From UBA1351 sp963677885 (GTDB lineage Bacteria; Bacillota; Clostridia; Lachnospirales; Vallitaleaceae): DNA of 64,000 nucleotides. The stretch spans positions 1,364,001 through 1,428,000 of the forward strand of contig OY782500.1 of NCBI GenBank assembly GCA_963677885.1, written 5' to 3'. The number at the start of each line of letters is the position of its first letter. The first letter of the stretch is position 1. The notes under the pieces were generated by a model that was given only the letters and a program-made list of their open reading frames with translations, did not search any database and was not told the origin of the DNA. Below are positions 25,703 to 34,857 of the stretch, one piece after another. A program made the translations under genes and the position numbers.

Positions 25703-27604
25703 TCATTCTTTAATCACAATCTGCTTGTATCTGGTAACAGTGATAAGATAGTAAAGGAAGAATATTCCACCAACCAGCCCAATGGACCAACCAAGAGGAT
25801 TAAGTAGGCTAATTCCTAAAAACCTTTCCAAGGCCCTGCTGGCAGCAAAAGTGTGCAGCCCTCCCAGAATCAAGGGAATAATGAAAAACATAAGGATTTG
25901 CTTATGGATGACTCCTTTCATTTTCCTGTCATCCATCCCCATATCAAAAAGCAGCTCATATGTTCTTTTGTCGTCTCTTGCCTGAGAGACAACCTTAAAA
26001 TAAATAATGCTTCCGGTTGCAAGAATAAAGGCTAAGCCTAAAAATACACCAAAGATAAAAAAGAGTTTAATCAGGACAATCATGGTTGTCACCTGATCTT
26101 GTTCCGAGATAACCGTCACATGGTCACCCAGTTCATCCACCAGGATTTCCTCCACACGGCTTACGTCACTCTGGTTTGCAAGCTCAATTCCTGAAAAGTA
26201 ATCCTTGTCCCCATCTCCATAGGTATCAAAAAGACGGTTATAGGACTTATTGGAGACAACCAAAACATCTCCCCGACTCATACCAAAAATCGGTGCTCTT
26301 TTAGACCAGATAACCTTTAACGCTTCATCTTCGATAAATAACTCTTTAATGCTGCCTAAGGTTACATATGAACTTGGATTATTGACATAATATACCTGAT
26401 CATCTTCCAAGGCCTTACTCGGTAATACCTTTGCTTTTGTTTCAAAAGGAATATGGTCCATATTCCTCCTGTAGGTATCCTCTGAAACAAGGGTCATGGT
26501 AGATGTATAGCGCCAAACATCATTTCCTATTCCTTTTATGGTATAGCTTTCTATAGCCTTGTTGGAGTAAGCAACCTGTCCCCCTTGAGCTTCAATAATT
26601 TCTATAGCTTCCTCCAGATAGGTTCCGGATCCATCATCTTCAATATATATCGTATAGGGATATTGCACCTTACTGATATCATTGTAAGAGTATGAAAAGG
26701 AAGCCACTGTAGAGATGGCAGTCAAGGTACAGGTGAGAAAAATCGTTACGGCTGCATATACCTTGTAATTATTCCCGATTCTGTACCATAGATTGGAGAA
26801 TATCAAAAGACGGTTCTTTTTGTAAACCAGCCTCTCCTGCTTCATTAAACCCTTTAGAAACATAGTCATAACACTGCGATAAAAAAGAAAGGTTCCACCG
26901 ATAACACAGGCAACCGCACTAAAGGCATAAAAAAGGAGTCCTTCTGAATTCATCAGCATAGCAGACCGATATCCGTATCCAATAATAAGCAGGCTTATAA
27001 GTCCTATTGGGATGTTGCCTTTTGGCATCCCTTCCTCTTTGGCTTTCCCCTTAAGCAAATCAATAACTCTCTTCTGATTCACCAATACATAGCCTCTAAG
27101 GGATGTCACACCTCCTAAGACAAGAAAGACACCAGCCGTTATCAATAGGTCCTTGATAGAAACATAAAAATCGATGGTGATTCCCATATTAAGAAAATCT
27201 GTGATAATCATAATGAAAAACTTATTGAGCAAAACCCCAAAGCAGGAACCAATCATGATGGCCAGAAGATACATCAACATATTCTCCATAGCCACCATAG
27301 CTGCAATTTTCTTCTTGGATGCTCCTGTCATCACATAGAGACCAATCTCCTTTTTCCTCTCTGCTATAAAAAATTTCGTTGAGAACATTAAAAAGAAGAA
27401 AACGAAAACCAGCATAACAAACAGGGAGACGATAACCAAGGAATCGAAGATAATCACATCTTCCAGCTGTCTAACCATAGGATTGTTCTTCAGACTGACA
27501 AAGGAAAAGAAGAGAAGAACAGTGAAAACCAGGGAAAGAAGATAGAGTTTATAAAGGCTAAGTGAAGCCTTTACATTACCAACAGCAATCTTAATTAACT
27601 TCAT
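25703..27604 (-). CDS. BceB-type ABC transporter permease
   Basis: A 633-residue FtsX-like permease of the BceB type: about ten transmembrane segments and one large extracytoplasmic domain (about 300-510) between spans 7 and 8. That loop is the part known to sense or bind peptide antibiotics in BceAB systems. The ATG at 27604 has GGAGG 8 nt upstream; an earlier in-frame start at 27646 lies well inside the ATPase gene. It overlaps the ATPase gene by 14 nt. With the neighbouring ATPase, kinase and regulator it forms a complete Bce-like detoxification and signalling module. The inducing compound is unknown. Confidence 0.92.
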   Translation of the reverse strand: MKLIKIAVGNVKASLSLYKLYLLSLVFTVLLFFSFVSLKNNPMVRQLEDVIIFDSLVIVSLFVMLVFVFFFLMFSTKFFIAERKKEIGLYVMTGASKKKIAAMVAMENMLMYLLAIMIGSCFGVLLNKFFIMIITDFLNMGITIDFYVSIKDLLITAGVFLVLGGVTSLRGYVLVNQKRVIDLLKGKAKEEGMPKGNIPIGLISLLIIGYGYRSAMLMNSEGLLFYAFSAVACVIGGTFLFYRSVMTMFLKGLMKQERLVYKKNRLLIFSNLWYRIGNNYKVYAAVTIFLTCTLTAISTVASFSYSYNDISKVQYPYTIYIEDDGSGTYLEEAIEIIEAQGGQVAYSNKAIESYTIKGIGNDVWRYTSTMTLVSEDTYRRNMDHIPFETKAKVLPSKALEDDQVYYVNNPSSYVTLGSIKELFIEDEALKVIWSKRAPIFGMSRGDVLVVSNKSYNRLFDTYGDGDKDYFSGIELANQSDVSRVEEILVDELGDHVTVISEQDQVTTMIVLIKLFFIFGVFLGLAFILATGSIIYFKVVSQARDDKRTYELLFDMGMDDRKMKGVIHKQILMFFIIPLILGGLHTFAASRALERFLGISLLNPLGWSIGLVGGIFFLYYLITVTRYKQIVIKE

Positions 27605-28358
27605 GATTCCTACCTCCAAGGTATGCCAATTGGTCAAGGATATCATGATAGAACTGACTTCTCTTTTGACCTTTTACCAGTTCTGAGTGTTCTTTACCAT
27701 CTTTTAGAAAGACGACCCTATCCGAATAGGAAGCACTTAAAGGATCGTGGGTCACCATAAGTATGGTAACCTGCCTCTCGTCATTTAATCGACCCAAGAG
27801 ACTTAGAAGTTCAAGGGATGATTTGGAATCAAGGGCTCCTGTTGGCTCATCGGCCAAGACAATAGAAGGATTCTTAAGTATTGCTCTTGCGGCCGCCACT
27901 CTTTGCTTCTGGCCCCCTGACAGTTCATAGGGGTATTTTTTTCCTTCTTCTTCAATAGAAAAGAAAGCCAGCAATTCCTGAACTTTACTCTTCACCTCTT
28001 GAAATGGTCGATTATCAAAAGTCATCGGCAAGGCAATGTTTTCAAAAACAGTTAAGTGGTCTAATAGGTTGTAGTCCTGAAAAAGGTAACCGATATGATT
28101 ACTCCGAAATTCAGACAAGGCCTTTTTCTTCAATTTAGCCATGTCACTGCCTTGAAAATATATGGATCCGGATGTTGGATGATCAATTGTGGACAATATA
28201 TTCAGAAGGGTTGTCTTTCCGGATCCCGAAGGTCCCATAACCGAGACAAACTCCCCTTCTTTAACCTCCATACTGACGCCGTTTAAAGCCTTGGTCTCAA
28301 TACCCCTGCTTTTATATGTTTTTCTCAAATCTCGTATATTGATTATATTTTCTTTCAT
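27591..28358 (-). CDS. BceA-type ABC transporter ATPase
   Basis: A 255-residue ABC ATPase of the MacB/BceA group. Motifs in order: Walker A GPSGSGKTT (about 40-48), Q-loop FQDYNLLDHLT, signature LSGGQKQRVAAARA, Walker B IVLADEPTGALD, and the switch His in VTHDP. AGGAG lies 6 nt before the ATG. It powers the adjacent permease and overlaps its gene. Confidence 0.95.
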   Translation of the reverse strand: MKENIINIRDLRKTYKSRGIETKALNGVSMEVKEGEFVSVMGPSGSGKTTLLNILSTIDHPTSGSIYFQGSDMAKLKKKALSEFRSNHIGYLFQDYNLLDHLTVFENIALPMTFDNRPFQEVKSKVQELLAFFSIEEEGKKYPYELSGGQKQRVAAARAILKNPSIVLADEPTGALDSKSSLELLSLLGRLNDERQVTILMVTHDPLSASYSDRVVFLKDGKEHSELVKGQKRSQFYHDILDQLAYLGGRNHEVN

Positions 28359-28453
28359 ATGACTCTCCTTTTGTTTTGTTAATCACAGTATATATTTTGG
28401 AAAGATACCTTTCCATCGATTAACATGACAAAAAGGTGACATTTTTGTCACCT

Positions 28454-29401
28454 TCACCGATGATAGTCCTTTTTCATTTGGTTGTTGCGGGATTCTCCCG
28501 GTAAATAAACCTTTATCATCAGACCGCCTGCCTGGCCATGAAAGGCCTTTAGATCAGCATCCATATGCTTTCCAACCTTGCAACTTAGATAGAGCCCAAA
28601 ACCAGTTGATTGGTCAGAGTTTCTACCATTCTTACCTACATAACCACGCTTAAATATTTGATCAAGTTCATAATCACTAAGACCAATACCATTATCTTCA
28701 AAACTAATAACTACCTGGTCATGCTTTTGATCAATGACTATATGAAGCCACCCATTGTCATCCATATACTTGTAGGCGTTATGTATAATCTGATTGAAGA
28801 TATAGGTTATCCACTTTTTATCGGTTCTGACCCTAGCCTCCCCTTTAACATCTACGGAGATGTTCTTATGAATCAATAGACGTTTAAAAGCTTTCACCGA
28901 CTCCATAACAAGAGGTCTTATGTCGACAACTTCTATCCTCATGTCCATCTGGCTGCTTCTGGCCCGGTTAAGAAAAAGGAGCTGATTAAGGAGGAAATTC
29001 ATCCGGTCCAATTCCCGGATAAGTTCATTTCCATGGCTGGTGTTAATCTCCTCACCAATTAGCCTTGCAACTGAGATGGGGACTTTTACTTCATGTACCC
29101 ATTTAGTAAGATAATCTTCAATTTCTCCAATCTCATCTCTAAATTTTTCAACCATGTCCACTTGATGATCTAAAGCCTTATTCCTGTCCTTAATGTCTCT
29201 CATATCCTTAATGAACCTGTAATAGTCGTATATAAAAAAAACAATGGTTAAGACAGAAAGAAGTCCATTCATATAAAGAACATCAACACCAATTAGGTCT
29301 ACACCACTGGTATAAATAATCCCGTTGACAATTCCAAAAAAAAGATTAAAGAAGACAATTAGGTACCAGCGTTTCTTCAAGTATTCCATAAGTATCGTCA
29401 T
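28454..29401 (-). CDS. BceS-type intramembrane-sensing histidine kinase
   Basis: A 315-residue kinase with two N-terminal transmembrane segments separated by only a few residues (about 12-60). It has no extracytoplasmic sensor domain, as in BceS. The phospho-acceptor motif is WVHEVKVPISVARL, and the HATPase has NQIIHNAYKY, DNGIGL and STGFGLYLS. Such kinases read the state of the BceAB transporter instead of the drug itself. It lies between bceA- and bceR-like genes with 16 nt to the regulator gene. Confidence 0.92.
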   Translation of the reverse strand: MTILMEYLKKRWYLIVFFNLFFGIVNGIIYTSGVDLIGVDVLYMNGLLSVLTIVFFIYDYYRFIKDMRDIKDRNKALDHQVDMVEKFRDEIGEIEDYLTKWVHEVKVPISVARLIGEEINTSHGNELIRELDRMNFLLNQLLFLNRARSSQMDMRIEVVDIRPLVMESVKAFKRLLIHKNISVDVKGEARVRTDKKWITYIFNQIIHNAYKYMDDNGWLHIVIDQKHDQVVISFEDNGIGLSDYELDQIFKRGYVGKNGRNSDQSTGFGLYLSCKVGKHMDADLKAFHGQAGGLMIKVYLPGESRNNQMKKDYHR

Positions 29402-29417
29402 ATCCTATTCCTATCCT

Positions 29418-30107
29418 TTAATCAAGATCTTTCAAATTGAATATATATCCTAAACCTTTCTTGGTTTCAACAGCTCCTTCAAGACCGAGGCTTATGAGTT
29501 TTTGTCGTAAGCGATTGACATTAACAGTTAAGGTGTTTTCATTCACAAACTGGTCGTCATCCCACAAGACTTCCATTAATCGGTTTCTTGAGACAATCTC
29601 TTGTTTTTTAAGGACGAGTTCATGAAGAATCCGCCACTCATTCCTGGTTAAGTCTATGACTTTATCTTCATATGAAACCGCAGACTGGTCTTCCAAGAGC
29701 TGAAGGTCACCATAACCTAATCGATTGTGACTCTGCTCCTGTCTGGCTGACCGTCTAAGTATTGCCATGATTTTTGCCAGTAAAACTTCTGTTGAAAAGG
29801 GTTTGACAATATAATCATCTCCACCTATTTCCATGCCATGAACAATATCCATATCCATGTCCTTGCTGGAAATGAAAACAACGGGGACATTGGATATTTT
29901 CCTAATCTGACGACACCAGTAATAGCCATCATACATTGGAAGGACAATATCCATTAGAACCAGGTCTGGACCGGTTTCCTCAAAAACCTCCTCTACCTTG
30001 TCAAAAGCTCTTACACTGGCAACCTTGTAGCCATAGGACTCCAATACATTTTTTATTTTCTCCCTAAGATGATGATCATCCTCTACAATCAGAATTTTCT
30101 CTCCCAT
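29418..30107 (-). CDS. BceR-type OmpR-family response regulator
   Basis: A 229-residue regulator. The receiver has VEDD, the Asp in LVLMDIVLPMYDG (about residue 52) and KPFSTE; the C-terminal winged helix includes LTRNEWRILHELV and RLRQKL. The partner kinase is next door. Its ATG is 17 nt after the DUF4153 gene, so the DUF4153 protein is cotranscribed. Confidence 0.93.
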   Translation of the reverse strand: MGEKILIVEDDHHLREKIKNVLESYGYKVASVRAFDKVEEVFEETGPDLVLMDIVLPMYDGYYWCRQIRKISNVPVVFISSKDMDMDIVHGMEIGGDDYIVKPFSTEVLLAKIMAILRRSARQEQSHNRLGYGDLQLLEDQSAVSYEDKVIDLTRNEWRILHELVLKKQEIVSRNRLMEVLWDDDQFVNENTLTVNVNRLRQKLISLGLEGAVETKKGLGYIFNLKDLD

Positions 30108-30124
30108 AAAAAGCCTTTCTTTAT

Positions 30125-31831
30125 TTATCTGTTTTCCTCAATAATTATCAGACCTTCAGCCTGATCTATATCCATGTCTTCTCTATTATAGTTGAATCTA
30201 TAGATTTGGATAATGACTTTGATGGATTTTTCATTAAATTCTAATCTAAGGTCCTTTGCCTCATAGTTTCGGTCATCAGCCAAGTCCCTGGCCTCCAGAA
30301 TCTCAGCCATTGTCTCGTAGGTTACAAGAAAAACCTGATTACCGTCAAAGGCATTTATCTCAATACCCTTTTCATCAAGAGATACCAGGAAATTACCTGC
30401 AGGTAAATCCCTAAAACTATTATACCGGTAAAATGGAATCACATAACCGCCTTCAACATAAATACTGGTTTCCTGATTGGACTCAAGATATCGATAGTCT
30501 CCCATATATCTGGGACTGACTATAGGCGAGCCAAAAGCCGCCTCATAATCACGGCTCAAATCAAAATCAGCATCTAAAAAAGCCACATCTTCCAGTTTAC
30601 CTATATCCTCCAGATAGTATAGGGCACTATATAAAGTCCGATTGTCCTCCTCTGACAGGGTCCTATCCTCTTGAGCTTCCACCAACCGACCCGAAACCAA
30701 GAGTCCCTCAACCTCAAGTATCTGCCTGACAATCCCCTCCTGAGACCGAAAACTCATATTGACTGAACTTAAAGGACCAAGAGATGCTACAAGGAGCAGG
30801 ACAGAGCCACTGATGGCATAAATCATATTTTTATATTTTGACATAAACAAAGTGGCTAGAATATTTATGGAAAACCATATTCCACCAAGAACTACGTAAT
30901 ATCTCAACTGGGTAATACCGTGTTGATTGATCCGAATACCGATGGCAATAAAGAGCATAACAACTGGAAGGATAAAGGTGTATGGGAAAAGTTTCTTCCA
31001 GGTTATTTGCCATTTCTTTGTTAAAATCAACTCATCCAGGAGGAAGAGAGTCATCCATGCCGCCAGGCCAAACCAGATAACCAGCTGTCCGACAATGCCT
31101 TTCGGCCAGGTGAAGGTCACCAGAATTCTCAGAAAATAGGCGTAGATAATAAGGGTAAAGGCCAGTATCAGGGGTATAACAATCATGGTCAGAAGTATGT
31201 GGATGACCTTTGGATACTGATCATAGGACCAGTCATCAGCACTGGAAGGAATCGTTGATAAAAAATGGGAAATAGCCACAAAGACCATAGATACAATTAA
31301 AACTTCCAAATAAATCATTTCAGAAAATTCCACTTCAAAAAGACTTTCCACCGCAAAGACTAAGGCAGAAACGCCGGCGAAGAGAACCAGGCCATAGAGA
31401 ACGCTGACAAAGCCTCGAAGTGCTACTTTCAGACTATAGAAGCCAAAACCCTTCCTGGTAAACACATAAGGTATCAAGAGGAACCAGATACACAGGTTTC
31501 CAACCAGGGATAAGTAAAAGGTCATAAACCCCGCATCTAGACTTTCAGGTATTATGAAATGAAGGATGACACCAATAAGAAGTCCCAAGGCATCTGTTAT
31601 ATAGCGAATTTTTTTCTTTAATCTTTCAGCAATCAAAAGCCCATCGGTAACTGCCAAAAGCGCAACAACAAGGGCCATATTCATGTTTTGATAAAAATCA
31701 TCATTCGAGTCAGCTTCTACAGTAATAATTAAAAATACGGCAAACAAAAATGCTATTCCTATACTCTCAGGAAAACGTTCAATTCCTTCTTTAAACTGAT
31801 GTATCCTTTTTCTTAGAAAATTCATTTTCAT
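30125..31831 (-). CDS. DUF4153 family membrane protein heading the Bce operon
   Basis: A 568-residue polytopic membrane protein of the DUF4153 family. About ten to twelve hydrophobic segments fill residues 20-390. The C-terminal 170 residues are soluble and acidic, with repeats of Y, D and E. Its function is unknown in the family. The ATG at 31831 has GGAGG 7 nt upstream; an earlier in-frame start at 31858 precedes that site. It is the first gene of the transcript DUF4153-RR-HK-ATPase-permease, which is unusual for Bce modules and hints at an accessory membrane role in peptide sensing or envelope stress (inference). Confidence 0.8.
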   Translation of the reverse strand: MKMNFLRKRIHQFKEGIERFPESIGIAFLFAVFLIITVEADSNDDFYQNMNMALVVALLAVTDGLLIAERLKKKIRYITDALGLLIGVILHFIIPESLDAGFMTFYLSLVGNLCIWFLLIPYVFTRKGFGFYSLKVALRGFVSVLYGLVLFAGVSALVFAVESLFEVEFSEMIYLEVLIVSMVFVAISHFLSTIPSSADDWSYDQYPKVIHILLTMIVIPLILAFTLIIYAYFLRILVTFTWPKGIVGQLVIWFGLAAWMTLFLLDELILTKKWQITWKKLFPYTFILPVVMLFIAIGIRINQHGITQLRYYVVLGGIWFSINILATLFMSKYKNMIYAISGSVLLLVASLGPLSSVNMSFRSQEGIVRQILEVEGLLVSGRLVEAQEDRTLSEEDNRTLYSALYYLEDIGKLEDVAFLDADFDLSRDYEAAFGSPIVSPRYMGDYRYLESNQETSIYVEGGYVIPFYRYNSFRDLPAGNFLVSLDEKGIEINAFDGNQVFLVTYETMAEILEARDLADDRNYEAKDLRLEFNEKSIKVIIQIYRFNYNREDMDIDQAEGLIIIEENR

Positions 31832-31935
31832 ATGACCACCTCCACTCTTATTATACACCTATTTCAATACTTTTATGAAATTCTAATACACACTTTTAGC
31901 AGATGTGATATCATTAAATCAAAGGAGAGATTTAT

Positions 31936-33042
31936 ATGACAGAAAACAAAAAATTCATTCGATATTTTATTTTTATCGTGGCTGTACTTATAGCAGGACG
32001 TATGATTTTCATCGGTGATGTCATCGCCTGGTTAGGCGCAGGTGCTACTCCAGTCATCATTATGCTTTTAACCATCTATCTTATGTTACCTATGGTAAAT
32101 AAATATCAAACCATGTTGGAAAAAAAGACAGGTAAAAACAGAAGAACTCTGGCAGTCGTCCTTGGTTTTCTAACCTTGTTTCTTATTGTTGCAGGCTTTA
32201 TTTCTATTATTCTACCGAGTCTGATCAGCTCCATATCAGCAATAATGGACCAGTTACCTAAGTCGACCAACCAGATTACCAGCATCATTATGGGACTTCC
32301 TTTTGTAAACCTTTTTGTTGAAGAAAGCGACCTTATCACCTTCTTCAAAAACTTTTCTAATATCCTGGTTTCCTTTAGCCAAAACATTCTGGAATATTCG
32401 ACCAATATCATTATATCCTTTAAGGATGCAATAATAGCCCTTGGTATATTTATACTTTCACTGCTGATGGCTTTTTATGCCTTAAGGGATTATACCCAAA
32501 TCGAAGAAAATGTCGAGTTACGCCTGAGAGCAATATTTGGTGACTCTTTCATTTCCCCGATTGTCAGAGTAGCCAAGATGACGGACCAGTCCATGAAAAA
32601 ATTTCTTCTGGGCAAGCTATACACCTGTCTCTTTTTAGGTCTAATGGTTGCAGCTTTTGGTCTTATATATAATCTGATTTTCCCCAAGGATATTCCATAC
32701 CTGCCACTTATTGCCTTTATTATTGGGATTACCAATATCATTCCTTATGTCGGACCATTTATTGGCACGGTTCCATCAATAATCTTTGCCTTGATTAACG
32801 GATTTGTACCTGCCCTGGCCCTTATTATCATCGTTTTGGTTGCCCAACAAATCGACAACATCCTTATTTCACCTAAAATCATCGGTGACTCAGTTGGACT
32901 AAAACCATTCTGGGTAATCTTCTCTGTCACAGTAGGTGGCCGCCTCTTTGGTATTATGGGAATGCTCTTGACGGTTCCAATTACTTCAGTAGTACTGGCC
33001 CTCTTAGATGAACGGGTTAAAAAATACCAGCTGGATAGATAG
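31936..33042 (+). CDS. AI-2E family transporter-like membrane protein
   Basis: A 368-residue membrane protein of the AI-2E (YtrP/TqsA-like, formerly UPF0118) family. It has paired N-terminal spans, an amphipathic middle region (LPKSTNQITSIIMGLP), and the conserved C-terminal block NIIPYVGPFIGTVPSI followed by QQIDNILISPKIIGDSVGL. Members include Na+/H+ antiporters and putative signal exporters, so the substrate cannot be named. GGAG lies 8 nt before the ATG. It is divergent from the DUF4153 operon, with only about 100 bp shared for both promoters. Confidence 0.9.
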   Translation: MTENKKFIRYFIFIVAVLIAGRMIFIGDVIAWLGAGATPVIIMLLTIYLMLPMVNKYQTMLEKKTGKNRRTLAVVLGFLTLFLIVAGFISIILPSLISSISAIMDQLPKSTNQITSIIMGLPFVNLFVEESDLITFFKNFSNILVSFSQNILEYSTNIIISFKDAIIALGIFILSLLMAFYALRDYTQIEENVELRLRAIFGDSFISPIVRVAKMTDQSMKKFLLGKLYTCLFLGLMVAAFGLIYNLIFPKDIPYLPLIAFIIGITNIIPYVGPFIGTVPSIIFALINGFVPALALIIIVLVAQQIDNILISPKIIGDSVGLKPFWVIFSVTVGGRLFGIMGMLLTVPITSVVLALLDERVKKYQLDR

Positions 33043-33115
33043 GATAACTCTTCTAGGTGGTCTTTCCCATCGCAGACTAGTTGCACCTTCAGGACAATTA
33101 ATGAGTAAATAAAAA

Positions 33116-33153
33116 ATGGATATTGCTCTATGATACTATAGAGTAATATCCAT
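33116..33153 (-). terminator. Terminator overlapping the end of a coding region
   Basis: Arms 33116-33131 and 33138-33153 pair over 16 bp (one G-U) with a 6-nt loop. On the minus strand TTTTTT follows. The 5' arm encodes the last residues of the HEMEH protein and the loop covers its TAG stop. It can also block read-through from the convergent AI-2E gene. Confidence 0.85.
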
Positions 33154-33756
33154 TAAATTTCCTTCTGTATTTCTTTGACTAGCCTTTCCATAGGCTTGAG
33201 TCGGATTCATGTTTTCATTATTACCGGTATTCTTGGCTCCTGTAGTTGTCTTGGTGACACCACCGGAAACATAGGATTTGCCACACTCCGGACAAACAGC
33301 TGTAAAAAGCTGAACGGACTGACTAATCACTTCCCGGTCATTCATCTCTGCCTCAGACTGTTCTCTGGTCACGTGTTCCATTTCATGGCCCATAACCACA
33401 GAGCCTGACATCTCAGGACTGATATGTTGCGGCGATTTAAAAGAAACCCCCGGGTCATTGGATCCGTCCTGATAACTTCTTGATGCACAAGTTGCACACT
33501 CAACAACTCCCATCCGTTTCAAAGTCTTTTCATCAAACTGTTCTTTCAGCTTATCAAGACGCTGTTCAGCAGGAGTAATAAAATTTCCGGTGCCACCTGC
33601 CTGTCCACTAACCTGTGGAAGACCCCTGCCCTGCTTATGATGGCCGGCCCCTCCAAGACTGGCTTGTCTTCCAGAGATCCCATTGCCATTATAGGCATTA
33701 TCCAATTGCCTGTAAGAAGCACCATAGCCTTGTATTTGGTTATTTACTGGTTGCAT
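33136..33756 (-). CDS. Small HEMEH-motif protein, SprA-like putative metallopeptidase
   Basis: A 206-residue protein. A low-complexity, Gly/Gln/Asn-rich first half (1-65) precedes a segment VVECATCASRSYQDGSNDPGV, quoted by its CATC motif, and a GHEMEHV motif with an HExxH-like HEMEH. A later CPECGK zinc-knuckle pair follows. This pattern resembles the SprA-related putative metalloproteinase family. The CxxC pairs and HxxxH suggest metal binding; catalysis is unproved. There is no signal peptide. It has no operon partner, with the HDOD gene 36 nt upstream on the same strand. Its end is embedded in the terminator hairpin. Confidence 0.65.
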   Translation of the reverse strand: MQPVNNQIQGYGASYRQLDNAYNGNGISGRQASLGGAGHHKQGRGLPQVSGQAGGTGNFITPAEQRLDKLKEQFDEKTLKRMGVVECATCASRSYQDGSNDPGVSFKSPQHISPEMSGSVVMGHEMEHVTREQSEAEMNDREVISQSVQLFTAVCPECGKSYVSGGVTKTTTGAKNTGNNENMNPTQAYGKASQRNTEGNLMDITL

Positions 33757-33792
33757 ACAATCACTTCCTAAAATATGAATAAGAGTGCTCGA

Positions 33793-34656
33793 TTAGATTT
33801 CCAATAAAACGTCGTCTTTTTCTATAATGTCAGCAACTTCTGACATAATCTCAGTTAACATGATGTCGTCCAAGCCTAACATCCTGACTGAATCAGAAAA
33901 GAATTCGTAGGCAAGTCCATCGATTCCTATATGAATTCCCATCATCATAACCAGGGAATCAGATATATGGGTAATGGCTACCAGTTCAGGATTTACAAAA
34001 GCGACTGCCGGATTGTGATGACAGGCTATAACCTCTACTAATTCCTCAGGTAGATTCCATTTTTCCGCAATTTTTGCTCCGATTTGTCCATGATGATATC
34101 CGAGAATCATTTCCTCAGCCACAATAAAGGATTTTCCTTCATTCTCAACAAGGAAATTAATATCATCATAGGCGCCCTCTACATAGGTATCCAATACAAC
34201 TTTACCAATATCTCGAAGTAAACCTGCTGTATATGCCTGGTCAGGACTTGTGTATTTTATTTTTTTGGCTATAGTTCTAGTCATAATAGCCGAGATCTGT
34301 GACTGTTTCCACAAGGCTTCTTTTTCCAAAGCGTAACCTGGCAATTCCTTATTCATAACAGAACCGGCGACCGTTGCCAGAACCATACTTTGAATGGCAG
34401 AAAAACCTAAGAGCACACTGGCATCAGCCACAGTGGAAATTTCTCTCCTACCCCGATAAAAAGCAGAGTTAGCCAATTTTAAGATCTTGGTTGTCAAACC
34501 CTGGTCTTTCATGATCTCTGTCTCAAGATCTTTAGCTCCTGTCCGGTCATCATCGATGATTTCAAGAATCCGAAGGATTGTCTGTGGAAAAGGCGGGATC
34601 TCTTTGACTTTATTAATGATATCTTCCATAGTCAGTTCTTTATTATCAATACCCAC
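33793..34656 (-). CDS. HDOD domain signalling protein
   Basis: A 287-residue HDOD protein. The core starts IPPFPQTILRILEIIDD and includes LTTKILKLANSAFY and the degenerate HD-like GLLRDIGKVVLDTY, with the partial metal ligands kept as H-H in ACHHNP. HDOD proteins are c-di-GMP or stress-linked signalling adaptors and often lack phosphodiesterase activity. I chose the GTG at 34656 because AAAGGTGA lies 7 nt upstream; a TTG at 34674 would sit on that site. Regulatory targets are not visible from context. Confidence 0.85.
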   Translation of the reverse strand: MGIDNKELTMEDIINKVKEIPPFPQTILRILEIIDDDRTGAKDLETEIMKDQGLTTKILKLANSAFYRGRREISTVADASVLLGFSAIQSMVLATVAGSVMNKELPGYALEKEALWKQSQISAIMTRTIAKKIKYTSPDQAYTAGLLRDIGKVVLDTYVEGAYDDINFLVENEGKSFIVAEEMILGYHHGQIGAKIAEKWNLPEELVEVIACHHNPAVAFVNPELVAITHISDSLVMMMGIHIGIDGLAYEFFSDSVRMLGLDDIMLTEIMSEVADIIEKDDVLLEI

Positions 34657-34793
34657 TGTTTTGTCACCTTTCAAAACGTTACATTCTTCTTCTCATTATA
34701 CTACAAGTATACAGGAAGAATATTAACAATCAATGAATTTAAGCCATTTTTTTTAACAATTTCATTATATCATGAAAGAACCATATAGAAAAC

Positions 34794-34832
34794 GGGATGC
34801 TGACAGACTTCAATAAGTTCTGACAACACCCC
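34794..34832 (-). terminator. Terminator of the sugar oxidoreductase operon
   Basis: Arms 34794-34807 and 34819-34832 pair over 14 bp with one mismatch and two G-U pairs. On the minus strand GTTTTCT follows. It lies 26 nt after the last gene of the operon. Confidence 0.7.
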
Positions 34833-34857
34833 TATATAAGTAGGATTTATGAAACCT

